64,000 bases of DNA from Helichrysum umbraculigerum (lineage: Eukaryota > Streptophyta > Magnoliopsida > Asterales > Asteraceae). Below the pieces are notes generated by a model. It saw only the letters and a program-made list of their open reading frames with translations. It was not told the DNA's origin and made no database searches. The DNA is taken from positions 6,017,001 through 6,081,000 of the forward strand of contig CATIUR010000004.1 of NCBI GenBank assembly GCA_949592205.1, given 5' to 3'. The translations under genes and the position numbers were made by a program. This document shows positions 12,301-24,674 of this stretch, one piece after another (the stretch's first letter is position 1; each line of letters opens with the position of its first letter).

Positions 12301-15300
12301 GTCTTTTTTTACTAGATTTCAGAAGCAATGGATGAATGCGTAAGGCAGAGGTTGATGCAATTTTCTATGAGAAAATCACATGTACAAGTTGATCTTCCTC
12401 AAATCTCAATCGAGCTCCTAAGTGGCATACAACATAATGATTTTATGATTGAAAGGTCTTACACACAATGGAGGAAACGTCAGGTACAGGCTATGTCTTG
12501 TTATGGCATCTTATAGTTGAATACAATGAGGTTTGAGCTTTTTGATGTAGTATCTTTGCATAAGCAATAAAGGTTAAGTTGGACAATTGCAGAAACAAAG
12601 TAAAGTTTTAGTCCCAACATATTCCTTGAATGATATGAATCTATCGCTGATGCTTGATCCGTGAAGCACATGTGGCCATTATAAAGTATCATGCTATGTT
12701 ATAACCATGATCTTTCCTGATTTAGAGCTAAACGCCTAAACTTGTTTATATTGTTTTCTAAATTAGTTTAGCGATTGCTATTAGCTGCATGCATACTGAA
12801 ACAACTGTCACTGCGCTTCTCAGTGAAGATTATGCACACAGATCATAGGGCATTCTAGTTCAGTTTTTCAAGAAGCTTTGTGTCTGTCTCAACTGAACTT
12901 GAAATTGGGGCTCAGTCGGACTTCGTGGGGCCCGAGGCCTTACAGAAAAAGATCGACACACATTTTTTTCAATGTTCTCTTTTAATGGGTTACATTGGCT
13001 CTTCTAGTCTATATAAACGTATTATGTTAGCTCCATGTCTTGTGTTTTCCAGAGGCTTAAGTCTCTTGATGACATACCTTTGTCTGTAGTTCCAATGATT
13101 TATCTTATTTACTTCTTGGTGCTGATAGACAATCTATAGAGACAGCTGACGGAACTACTACATTGTTTGATTGTCCTTATGGATCATGTTTATCATAATG
13201 GGTCAATTAGTTTGCAGACACATGAGTTGAATTGGCACTGGGTGATTTTGACCAAATAGATTATTCGTAGTTGCTATAACTCTAAATGTATCATATAGGC
13301 AAATGTTTTGGAAGAACTGTTCTCATCCGTCAATTATCCTGAAATGCAAGAACTTGGCATTCTACTGGACAAGATAAAAAATCCAGAGGTATGTTCATCT
13401 CTTAGATGGCACATTGTATAAGTGGGTTCAGTGTTCATTGGGTCTATTTGTTTGGCAATTGTAGGAGTGGAACATTATCATGACTCCTGCTGAACGTGCC
13501 GAGGTCCTACTAGCTATTAGACAGGTTGCGTCGTCGCTTTCATCTATGCGGGCGGATTCTCATATTCAAGGTGGATCATCTTACTGGAATGCTGGTTATC
13601 ACTTAAATATAAGGCTCTATGAGAAGTTGTTGTTCGGGGTGTTTGACATTCTTGATGAAGGTCAGCTCATCGAGGTATGCTTCTGCCATTATTGATAAGT
13701 CAAGTGTCGATCACAGAAGTTTGATTTATTTTTGTTTATACCATTGCTTTTTATTGGTCTGATACTTGATATTCATCGTTTGATCTTACAATAGGAACAT
13801 TCTGAGTATGTAAAGCTTATAAAGTTGTCTTGGGGTACATTAGGCATAACTCAGAAGATACATGATGCTTTATATGCATGGGTTCTTTTCCATCAGGTAC
13901 AAAATTCTAGGCTTACGTTTTAATATTTTATGAAGTTAACTCTTTGACTGAAGTATCTACTTCACCCAAAGGTGAATCACTTCATTAGTTTTGCTTACTA
14001 CTTTACTTTTGAATTATATATTATTTGTTTGCTTGTAAGTTCATCGAGACAAAAGAAATGCTACTACTCGATAAGGCAAACCTTCAAGTGCAGAAAGTTT
14101 TGTCTGCCGACTATAAAGAAGGAAATGAGGAGCAATATACAGACAATCTAACGTGTACGATTGGTGAAAATTCAACTGAAAGCAGATTGAGCTTAGTGCA
14201 AGCAATATTCCGATCAATAAGCATGTGGTGTGAAAGTAGACTACAAGATTATCACCTGCATTTCAGTGAGGTCATTTCCTGTTTCTTTATCAAGCTACTT
14301 TTTTCCACATTTTACTTTTTGGCTAGCATTCGATACTTTGCCCCTTTTCCAGAGACTTCCCCCTTGTATATTTTGTTTTTAAGCTTAAGTTGAAACTAAT
14401 TATTTTCTTTTGGTTATATCCTCTTTTCAGAAGCCAGATTTCTTGCAGAGGCTGGTTTCCATCGGCTTGGCTGTTGGAACAGATCATTCTGGTACAGACA
14501 ATGAAGTCAAGGTTAGTCCTCTTACTTTCAAATTCACCGAGTTCTATTGTTCTCCAGGTTACAGAATGAGTCGGCTTAGTTGCATTACCGTTACCTAAAC
14601 TGATGTACGTCATTGGTTAGAAACTTCTTTTTGTGATGAGTTGATAAAATAAAGATTCGTCCGTGTTCTCTTCTGATAGTTTCCGTTGTTGGTTATTTCA
14701 CATTCCTATGCGTCAGAAAGACTAAAATCTGCTAACATTTTTTTCTTTACTAAAATCTTTTTGATAATGAAGGCAAGCAATGCCTGGAAACCCCTGTGTT
14801 ATATGCTTTTGGTAGCATTCTCTTGTGATACCTAGATTTCAAAATGTTCATGGTTCGTTTTTTTTATAATCTGGACCTATTTCTTTTTTTGGCAAAAGAA
14901 ACTGGTTCTTTTATATTGGTTGAAATTCTTCAACATAAGCTCAAGAGTACAAGCAGCACATTTTCTAAAATATAGATACATCTTTTCTCAAATTTGCAGC
15001 TAACAAACTCTAAAGCTACTGGGGAGGTTACTGCGTTTAAGGTTAAGTTCTATGTTGAGAGATCACTTGAAGCTGCATGCAGGCGGGTTAGTTTCTTGAT
15101 AAATTGCCTATATGGCTTAGTCGATCGTTTATAGTGTTTACTTAATGATTATAAATTATGTGATGACTACCAGGTAGAAGATACCATTAATATCATATCT
15201 AAACTGGAGGGAAAGCATCCATTGGCTTTGCTTGCCAGTGAACTAAGATTGGTTGTTGAAAGAGAACTGACCGTCTTTTCACCTGTCTTACGCCAATGGT

Positions 15301-17625
15301 GTTCAGATGCATGGATGGCTGCTGCTGTACATTTGCACCAGTATTATGGAGAAAGACTGGTTTGTTTTTTACTTTTAAGTTGAGAAGTTGGCAAATTGTC
15401 ATGTCTCTGGTTACATCAAGATCCCACAAACTTGATAATTTGGTTATACGTGTTTTGTAGAAACCCTTTCTAGATGATGTATCCCTTTCTGAAGATGCGA
15501 TATCAGTGCTTTCTGCAGCTCATCACTTGGAGCATCACTTGCTTCAAGCTTCAAACTCTAAAGAGGAAGAAAATGGCGCTGGGTCATTTTATATTCATGA
15601 TATTGATTTGTACCAGGTTAGTGTATGCAGAACCTTAATGCCTGTTATTCCGATTGCTTATATCTTAGAAGTCGTGCTTTGGAACCAGTGCTGCTCATGG
15701 CTCATTACACTGACTGATGGTTTAACCTCTACTGAATTGCTGCATCATGAATAATAATTATTGTATCCAATTTGTCTCACATTTAGGTTAGTTTGTGACC
15801 AGTCTCTTTCTTCCTTGCGTTATTAATGCAGATTGATAAAATAAGCCGACCAATCATTCTTGATTGGCTGATCTCTCAACATGAACGCATACTGGAATGG
15901 ACTGGACGTGTTTTCCATCTTGAGGTTGGATTTATAGTTTGTTGATCCAGATCATCTGTCTGTTGCTGCATATATTATATCATTCGGGTTTAGCTGGAAT
16001 AGTAGAAGTTATGGTTGACTGTTTTTTCTTATTTTTAAAATGTGTCAGGTTACCTCATGCAGCTAGGAAATTCAAGAACATCATTAGTTTCTCTTTGAAA
16101 ACACACTTTTATATGTGCTATTACCATGTTAGTAATATTTCCTTATCATGTAACAGGTCTGGGAACCTTTATCGAATCAGCAGAAACAAGCAGCTTCAGT
16201 TGTAGAAGTTTTTAGGATAGTAGAGGAGGTATGCAGAAACCTATAACCTTTATAATTATGCCATTCATTTTTGGATAATGTGTGTGTGTGTGGTAATACC
16301 GCGTTCCCCAATAGCCTATACAAATGCCATTCACTTTAATGTTATTGTATGATATTTGCGTTGCAGACAGTAGACCAATTATTCAGGCTGAGTCTTCCGA
16401 TGGATATATCACACTTACAAGCATTACTTTCAATAACTTTTCATGCCTTGGATGGCTATTTGCAAAAAGTGGTTAGCCAGTTAGGTACCACACATCTATG
16501 TACCAGAATGCATTTTCTAAGATCTTACTAATTTCTGCTTCTCCACGCTCATTGTGTAGGTTAATAGTTGCTCATGCATAAAAATTGTGATGGTTATTAT
16601 ATTTTTTTTTTATCTTTTCTTGCTTATAGCTTTACTCTTTGTTGCCACTTTAAGTTATAAATGTATTTTTAACATGGACACAGTTGACAAGAACCATCTA
16701 TATCCTGCTCCTCCTCCTTTAACTCGTTACAAGGAGACGATGTTCCCAATAGTCAGGAAAAAGGTGGTTGAGACGTTACTTCTTGATGACGAAGTGGATG
16801 ACAAGTTGAAAGGGTTGACAGGGGCGAAGCTCTGTGTCAGATTAAATACTCTTCAAGTGAGCCCCAATCTGCCTTAAATAGTTTCACTTTGTCATGATGA
16901 ATATTGTATTCATCGTGAAGATTTATTGGTGTCTAAATTTGAGATATTATGTACTGATATGTAATGGAGAATGCATCACTTTTCTTTTTCATGTAACATC
17001 TCATCAAAGTCATGATTAATATATGAATTTTTTAATATGATATGCAGTATATGCAGAAGCAAATTAATATACTGGAAGATGGAATTAAAAATTCATGGGC
17101 ATCTATCATGGCTTCTGGATATAGTAGAACTAGAGACGGTAAGTTCTGTTTCTACGTGGATATAGAAGTGTTCTTTATACACTTAATCTTTTCACCATTG
17201 AAGTTGAGTTTCCTCAAAAGCATTTTTTGGATTTCTAACTTGTATCTGTACTATTCAGCTAAATTACCTACGGAAACTACGGAGTTTATGCAGACTGACA
17301 GTGAATCAGTTGATGAACTCTTTGTAGCCACCTTTGACACCATCAGAGATTCAATAGCTGATGCTATCAGAAAAATTTGTGACTTAGTTGGTCAGTTGAT
17401 GACCCTGCCTCGCTCCATCATTTATTTGGTAAAACGTGCATTATATTACCATGACATGATGGAACTGTTTGGTGAACTTGTAGGAACCAGAGTCGTTTTC
17501 TGGGATTTAAGAGACTCATTTCTTTTTCGTTTATATCATGGTACTGTTGAAGAAGCTCGATTGGAAAATTTACTTCCACAAATTGATAGTGTAAGTACCT
17601 CTTACTTCTTATATATTATGTGCAT

Positions 17626-17663
<38 letters not shown>

Positions 17664-18839
17664 ATATATATATTATATACATACATGCTTACCATCTGTG
17701 TGGTTTATGTCTGCTCATTTCTTCACTTCCTGTAAAGTTATACACAATAAATTCGAATGTTCTGTTCACAGCATAGATTACTTGATGGTCCTTTTGCAGG
17801 TCCTGAACCGTGTGTGTGGTCTAATTGATGATACACTTAGAGACATGGTGGTGGCTAGTATTTATAGGGCTGTTTTGGTAAGAGCTTTTTCGCATGAGCT
17901 ATCATGGAATGTCTCATTTCAGATTCTGATGTATAAAAATTATTATCATTTATAGGAAGGCTATGTATGGGTACTACTGGATGGAGGTCCTTCATGTGCA
18001 TTTTCTGATTCAGATATATCCATGATGGAAGACGACCTAAATATGTTAAAGGTACACTGCTGATTTCCTCTCCAGAACTAAACAGATCTCAAAGTATAGG
18101 AACATTACGCAAAAAAGTTAGATATATGTATCGCTAGTAATATGCATATTGTCTCATATTTACTCATTGAACTTCACTTATGGGGCATGAATTATGCTAC
18201 TATTGGATCCAGGATCTTTTTGTTGCTGACGGTGAAGGTCTTCCGCGTTCACTAGTGGAGGTGGAATCAAAATTTGCCCATCAAGTTTTGAATCTTTTCT
18301 CTCTTGACGTATGAAGCTTTTACGCAAGTTCTGTCATTGAATTGATTTTCGGGTTATGATACTGACATACTGGCATGCACTTTTTTTTTTCCTTTCCCTT
18401 CAGGCTGAATCAGTTATTCATATGTTGATGATGGCAAGCGAAAACTTGTCCACTGGATTTGGATCTAGAATTCATGGGCAGAGATCTTTGGATGATGCTA
18501 ACACCTTAATACGTGTTTTATGCCATAAAAAGGATAAAGAAGCCTCCAAATTCTTAAAAATACACTATCACTTGCCTGCATCTTCAGGTGCTTATTTTGT
18601 TTCATTTGAACCTAATTTCTGAAATATCCAAACTGGATATTGACAATTTCTTCCTCTGCATTCGTATATATGCAGATTATGTCGACACCCCATCGTACGA
18701 GTCAACTCCAAAGTCACCATTAGGAGCAGAGTTTTTAAGAAGTGCATCAGTCCGATGGGGTGAGAAAGGTAATAGTAGCTTTAGATTGTTAAAAAAGAGG
18801 TTTCAGGATGTTCAAGGAGGTTCATTTAGATGGAGCTAG
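9372..18839 (+). CDS. Protein unc-13 homolog (DUF810, PATROL1-like), 26 exons, 1137 aa
   Basis: Exons: 9372-9549, 10295-10359, 11068-11305, 11523-11589, 11789-11939, 12316-12483, 13299-13388, 13465-13674, 13795-13896, 14040-14270, 14431-14511, 15000-15086, 15174-15359, 15461-15616, 15832-15924, 16157-16228, 16367-16484, 16684-16856, 17048-17138, 17259-17390, 17484-17590, 17800-17877, 17956-18051, 18213-18308, 18404-18587, 18676-18839. All introns are GT-AG and phases close over 3414 nt. The N-terminus (LLQRYRKDRRNLLEF) and the segments YHLNIRLYEKLL, VEVFRIVEETVDQLF and VWVLLDGGPS are family hallmarks. MHD1 lies around residues 670-790 and MHD2 around 930-1045 (approximate). Family knowledge: PATROL1 (At5g06970) is a Munc13-like tethering factor that delivers a plasma-membrane proton ATPase in guard cells. 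This copy looks closer to the sister gene At4g11670. The protein should be cytosolic or peripheral on endomembranes. The intron 17391-17483 is 93 nt, in frame and free of stops. Confidence 0.93.
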
Positions 18840-19911
18840 ATGTTCATATATTTCGACACCAAACAGCCCGGTGCATGAGGATATCAATTCATATTAGTGT
18901 TATATAGATCATGTTGTGGTATCTGGACATTTAGCTAACAGGGTTATGTTGCATATGTAGCAGTTTTGATCCTCATTTGCATTTAGCAATCATTTATTCA
19001 TAACGTGTACAAGTGAACATGAACACACAAGTTATCATACAGTTTAGTTTGTTACTAGTTGGTTATAATACCCGAAATATATCTTGTCACGTGGAGGAAA
19101 TGTTTTTTATACAACCTGCTCACAAAATATTGATCTCACTATTATTTTTTAAGGATTACATCTGGATGCCACTCAACTATGCCCGTTTGTTTTTGTAGGC
19201 TATCCATATTCAAAAACAATTTTATAGGCTACCCAAATTGACAAATTCATATGTTGTTCATTGTATACCAAATCTATCGATAAACTCATTACAAAAAAAT
19301 AAAAATAACACAAATACCTATGTATTTCTTAATTAACATTATTTACATTTATTTACATTTATTTACATTTTTCTCAGATACATGTGTATTTATGTTGTTT
19401 TACATATTTTGGATGAGTTTTTAGCTGATTTTGGACTTTTGGTATACATGAAATAACATGCAAATTTGGATGGTCTAAAAAGTAGTTTTCAAATATGGAT
19501 GACCTATTACACGGGGTTAGGGTTTCCCTGCCGATGTAAACATTTTGGAGAAATATGGATGACCTATAAAAACAAGATGATATATTTGAGTGTCCTCAAG
19601 ATTATAATCCCTATTTTTTATAATAAGTAAAAAAAAATCAAATAAAAGTTTGTCTTTTTGTGAACTCTGCTTCAAAATCTGAAGTGTTTTGAAGTACACA
19701 TAATAATTGCCAAATCGACACACGTGTATGTTAATTTTGAACTGTGATTTGGAGATAATATTTGTTGCAACTAACTCAATAACTGATACACCAACGAAAA
19801 CTTAGGTGGATTACTTTTTATTTAGGGTTTTTACTCAGTTTTCTAAAACCCTATAAGTACATCGATCATTCGATCTTGCCTTAAAATTCAATAACACTAA
19901 AAAGTTGGAAG
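18840..19911. other. Intergenic region between unc-13 and PPR genes
   Basis: 3' UTR of the unc-13 gene, then AT-rich sequence containing a foldback repeat (19143-19624). The last 100 bases carry CCCTATAAGTAC (19850s) as a possible TATA region for the PPR gene. No coding feature seen. Confidence 0.6.
19143..19624. mobile_element. Foldback (MITE-like) element, family unknown
   Basis: The left side (AAGGATTACATCTGGATGCC, then TAGGCTATCCATATT) and the reverse complement of the right side (GGATTATAATCTTGAGGAC, then TAGGTCATCCATATT) align over about 150 bases at roughly 70-75% by eye. The inner arms share TTCATTGTATACC/TTCATGTATACC. A target duplication could not be fixed, so the ends are approximate. 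Confidence 0.5.
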
Positions 19912-21480
19912 ATGGCGAATTGCAGAATTCATGGTTTGATGAAAGTGATTCAAAAAGGTACTTCTACTAATCCCAACCGTTTACTTGTTCCGACATCTTT
20001 AACCTGTTTCCAGTTTCACTCAAATTCGTGTTCCATTGATGAAGTTACCAACGTGCCATGTGTTGATAATTCTAGTCTCTTGTTAGATTATGTTGTTACC
20101 CAAAGAAAACATAATTCCTTTTCACTTGATATATTCAAAATGTGTGGCATTGGTATTCCTCTTACTAACTACTCTGCCAATGTTGCAATAAATTATTATT
20201 GTCGACTGCAACAAACCAAACATAGTTTCACTATCTTAGGTTGTTGCTTTAAACATGGTATTGTACTCCCTGATGTCTCCACCTACAATACAATCTTAGA
20301 TGGTCTTATCGGTGAACATAAGACTCACGAGGCCGAAAGATTGTTTAAAAAGCTCTTCAACAACAACGATGATCTATTACTTTGCGAGCCTGATATTGTC
20401 ACCTACAACACCATGATTAAAGGGCTTTGTAAGGTCGGCAATAACTTTACTGCCATTGCTTTGCTTAGACTAATGGATGGGAGAGGTGCTTGTTATAAAC
20501 CCGATGTGGTTACGTATAATACCATCATTGAAGGTCTTTGCAACGACACGGTGGTAATGATAGATGATGCTTTCAAGCTCTTCAAAGAAATGGCTTCTCA
20601 AAAAGGTATCCGACCTGATGTGGATACGTACAACTCCTTGATTTACGCCTTTTCTAAGTTGGGTCGTTGGGATGAGGTGTGTACGATGCTAAAACAAATG
20701 AGGGATGGAAATATCTTCTTAGATATGAGAATGTGTAATACAATAGTGGACGCCCTTTGCAAGCAAGGTAAGTTAGATGAGGCAGAGACTGTTGTCGTCA
20801 TGATGCTTGAAGGAGATGAGTATCTTCCCGACGTAGTCACGTATAATTCACTTATTGATGGTTTCTGTTCTCGACGTCAAATGAGTACATCATTAAGCTT
20901 ATTTGGTTCGATGCAAAGTATAGATGTGAAACCTAATATCTTAACGTACAACAAGTTAATAGATGGGTATTTAAAAGATTTGAAGGAAGCCGAGGCCATG
21001 AGGTTTTGTCATGTGATACCTAAAGTACTCCTTGATAAGGTGACTCACTACCTTTTGGTAGGGCTAATCACTAGGACTGACCATCATCATTATTGATCAA
21101 AATCAGGATATCAAGACTGCAAGTGCAGTTATTTATATCATTTATATATGCACGGCAACTCGTATAAAAATGCACTTGATTTGTTCAATTTCATGGATGG
21201 ACATGAGCTAAATTCATATATTGAAGTGTACAATATCCTCATATTTGGTGCAAACAATTGCGGAAAGTTTGATATTGCAAGGCGTTTTTTCCACGAGCTA
21301 ACTGTTAAAGGTTTGCAACCTAATGATGTGACATATACTCTGATTATTAGTGGTTTTTATCGAGAAGGTCTACTCAAGGATGCAAAACGAATGTTTGTTA
21401 AAATGAAAAGAAGTGGTTTCTTGCCAGATGATGTCGTAAATATTACTGATCTTCCCCGATGCTATTTGGAGGATGATTAA
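19912..21480 (+). pseudogene. P-class pentatricopeptide repeat (PPR) gene, broken by one stop
   Basis: An intronless reading frame opens at 19912 and runs 394 codons to a TGA at 21094-21096, then continues in the same frame to 21480. PPR units are marked by VSTYNTILDGL, IVTYNTMIKGLCK, VVTYNTIIEGLC, VDTYNSLIYAFSK, VVTYNSLIDGFC and ILTYNKLIDGY before the stop, and VTYTLIISGFYREG after it. About 8-10 motifs of roughly 35 residues can be counted. The region around the stop (residues about 380-415) no longer reads as PPR, and the C-terminus ends abruptly in NITDLPRCYLEDD. P-class PPR proteins bind organellar RNA; the N-terminus is Ser/Thr/Asn-rich and could be a mitochondrial presequence. I infer a decaying copy. 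The first frame alone could still give a shorter protein of about ten repeats. Confidence 0.8.
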
Positions 21481-21896
21481 TTCCTTTTGTAAGTCGGCTT
21501 GTGTTCTTTGTGACATGAGTGGAAGATGGTACAATGCTACGGCTTCACTTGTTGCAACTCTTCTGATCATGTTTTAAATAGCTAGCTAGACAGCCCTTTT
21601 CTGAAGTATGTATTCGTTTCCGATTCTTATTAATTATTAGTAATTTACTTATGCTAAACGAACTCTAACTATATACGCCGTTTCCAATTCTTATTAGTAG
21701 TAATATACTTCTGCAGGTAGGTCCCGGGACCTAACTTACTTTTGAACTTAAGTCGCAACAAATTTTGTTTGGGGTGTCCAAAATAATCTAGACATTTTTT
21801 GCTATGTTGTTTTTTACGTGTTCGAAATGAAGTTGTTTCATGAGGCATAATGTTGTTGATTTTTAATAGATTTTTGACTTAAAGATTTATAAAGTA

Positions 21897-22662
21897 GAGT
21901 AGAGTTCAAATGAGTACATCATTGAGTGAGAATTGAAGAATCAATCTCAACCATTCATTTTCATCAAATACCCATTTCCCCCTTTTTTGAAACTCAAATA
22001 TCTCACAAACGGTAAGTCGAAAAATCATGGAAATTACACCATAAAATTCAACGTTTTCTCATCTTCGATTTGCCGTCCCTCAAGGCATACTTTTGACAAC
22101 TTTTTTTTTTTTCATTTTTTGGTGGGTTTTACAAATTAGTAACACACGTGTTAGTGATTGGTTGTACATTTGATTTGTGGTTAGGGTTAGGGTTTAGGGC
22201 TAGGGTTTAGGATTTAGGGTTAGGGTTTAGCAGGGTTTAGGGTTTAGTATGATTTAGGGTTTAGAGTTTTGTAAAGCGTTTAGGGTTTGAGGTTTATGGT
22301 TTAGGGTTGGGGGTTTGGGGTTTCGGGGCGAAACCCTAAACCCCCAACCCTAACCCATAAACCTCAAACCCTAAACCCTAAACGCAGCACTTTAACACAT
22401 GTGTTGGCAAATGTGAAACCCACAAAAAAAGTTGAAAAAAAACTCGTCGAAAATATGCCTTGGGGGACGGCAAATCGAAGAGGAGAAAACGCTGAATTTT
22501 ATGGTGCAATTTTCATAATTTTTCGATTTGTCGTTTGTGAGATAATTGATGTTGGGGGTAAATAGGTTTTGTACATGTGGAACATTCTCTTTGTACACAT
22601 GCTATGATATCATTGGTTCCCTTATTCTTACACAAATTCCTATTCTCATTTGAACCTCACCG
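21897..22662. mobile_element. Foldback MITE of the MULE family, 766 bp
   Basis: The ends match the 4.7-kb element: GTTCAAATGAG on the left, CTCATTTGAAC on the right. Flanking direct repeats are TTATAAAGTA (21887-21896) and TGATAAAGTA (22663-22672), 10 bp with one mismatch. The two halves are long inverted copies. The same short open frame (sharing TIKF and SSSICRP) can be read inward from both arms, at 21933-22139 plus and 22392-22598 minus, which shows the inverted arms and is not a gene. Each arm carries one copy of the palindrome (AACACACGTGTTAG near 22140; AACACATGTGTTGG near 22394), and the centre is a telomere-like foldback. Confidence 0.85.
22175..22385. repeat. Telomere-like TTTAGGG repeats in inverted arrangement
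   Basis: Degenerate (T)TTAGGG/GGTTTAGG units run to about 22327, then CCCTAAACCC-type units follow on the same strand to 22385. The centre (GGTTTCGGGGCGAAACC) is a perfect hairpin stem. It sits at the middle of the foldback MITE. Confidence 0.85.
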
Positions 22663-22672
22663 TGATAAAGTA

Positions 22673-24674
22673 TGCCAAACATGTGTATACAGTTATACAC
22701 CAAAGATCTATCCACTTTTACGTTATATGGATAGAACAAGCGGATGCTATGGCCATATTACCTGATGAGGAAATTATGTTTCTGGATTGGGGTTCTGCAT
22801 CTTAAAGCATCTTTCATGATCACAAAACTGAAACTTATCTAAGATTCACGAACTTTTTCCAGTAATGTTAGTGGAATTCAATTGCCACACGTCACCAAAA
22901 TACATCAAAACACACTTTTTGAAAGTTTGATGCGTTACAAATACCTAATGTAAGTTGAGTATACACAATAGACATCTGGCATAAGTTAGATGCATTTCTA
23001 GACACTAACCCCTTTGGTTTTTCATTTTCTTTGTGTATCTTTTTATATCTAAAAATTGATAATAGCCTAATACCATCCAACTCGTGTTGAAAGTAGAAGT
23101 CATCGATTTTAGTATGTAGTCAAAGGGGTTGGAAATCGATGTAGGAGATAGAAAAACCAAACGGGTTGGGTAGTGGGTCATAATGGGCTCAATCAAATTG
23201 AATAATATGTTGGAGGTTTCTATACATAAAAGTACAACCCAAGATACCTTTAACCCGTTTGACCCATTACATTGTTAACAATTTTTTTCAATCTGGCCTA
23301 TTTGTTGTATAATAAGGAGATCTAACTAGGACCCATGGAACTGCATTTTTTATGATATAGATATGATTAAAATCTTGAAACTGAGGCAACAAACCATGGT
23401 AATATGGCATATATGTTCCTAAACAAACATTCGTTTACATCAAAGAGCAAGTGAAATGCATGCTTGAGTCAGTTGCATTTTGGTGGTTATATTCCAATTC
23501 TTGCCCCTGTAATTATTTTCCGATGCAACTGGATAAAAAGGAGGATTTCGTGCTTAACGAGGATACTAAGGAGATCGCAGCAGTTGGATAAAAGGGAGGA
23601 TTTTGTGCTTAACGATGATACTTTGTAATTGTTTGTCGATGCGGCTAGATAAAGAGGAGGATTTTGTGCTTAACGATGATACTAAGAAGGAGATTGCAGC
23701 AGTTGAGGATTACTGCAGATTGTGAGAAAATGTTACTTCCGAGTTCCGACCTTTCATTAAACCTTTTAAACAAATTGTACTCTGTCTATGTTATTCCAGA
23801 TGGTAGACAAATAACTACCAAAGTAAACAACTTTTCATTTAGATTATGATTTTTGAACTAATTTTGAGTGTCATGTTATTTTATTATAGCTTTATAAGTC
23901 GTTATACGCCTTTTACATATTGCACTTAATCCTGCTATATATACTCTTTGAGGTGCAATTGTTTGTTCAAACCAAACATACATAAAGTCATTTAATAAGA
24001 AGAAAAATCTCTTAAAGAGTAGTTACTGAAATTACTTCATTAATTATAACATCATTAGAACGCAGATCTTTTATTCTTCATCATCATCATCATCATCATC
24101 ATCCTTCTCTCGTTAGATTGAAATTTTCGCAAGAAAAATGCATACAATGCTGTCCATTTCATATGTCAATGTGATTCATCCAACCTTGTATAAAAGTGTG
24201 TAAATAGCCGTCACCCTAAAAACCAATATATATGTCTAAACTCTAGGGTGTTTTGGCAACAACATAGAGGAGCCGTGACTTATACTCAAAAACTACTTCA
24301 ACGACGTTTTGGCAATAACAAGCTGGAGCTTAGACTTATATCATCAAGGGACTCGTGCACTATCAATTGAGATTTAATTATTATTCTCATCATTGGCTCC
24401 CCCAAAAAAATAATTAATAATAGGTGCCTACCAAGACTTGAACACGAGACCTCCATAAACTATGAAACACAAAAGTTGTTCGCCAACCAACCATCCATAC
24501 CCATAAATTCAAACACAGTATCATTTACAATATATTTAAACCATACAAACATCTTCATAAAAAAATACGGAGTAACATATCAAACAAACTCCAGGCCTGC
24601 ATTTGTCTTTAATTAATAGAATTATCACTAATCATCTTCAATTTAGCCATTTTTGTTCGTTCAAACTTCAAACA
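22673..24674. other. Intergenic region, no gene seen
   Basis: AT-rich sequence between the foldback MITE and the 3' end of the TAF8-like gene. It holds three imperfect copies of a roughly 58-bp unit (23528-23705), a CAT microsatellite near 24078-24104, and a stretch near 24420-24455 resembling degenerate plant repeats (CAAGACTTGAACACGAG). The last 150 bases probably include the 3' UTR of the minus-strand gene. Confidence 0.6.
23528..23705 (+). repeat. Three imperfect copies of a roughly 58-bp unit
   Basis: The phrase GGAGGATTT(T/C)GTGCTTAACGA occurs three times at about 55-61 bp spacing, each followed by GATACT. In one frame the first and third copies read roughly LDKKEDFVLNEDTKEIAA, so it may be a decayed internally repeated exon. 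Stops interrupt the frame. Confidence 0.6.

Noticed and set aside
22175..22385. Telomere or chromosome fusion site
   Set aside because: The repeats lie at the centre of a 766-bp transposon with target duplications, so they are part of the element.
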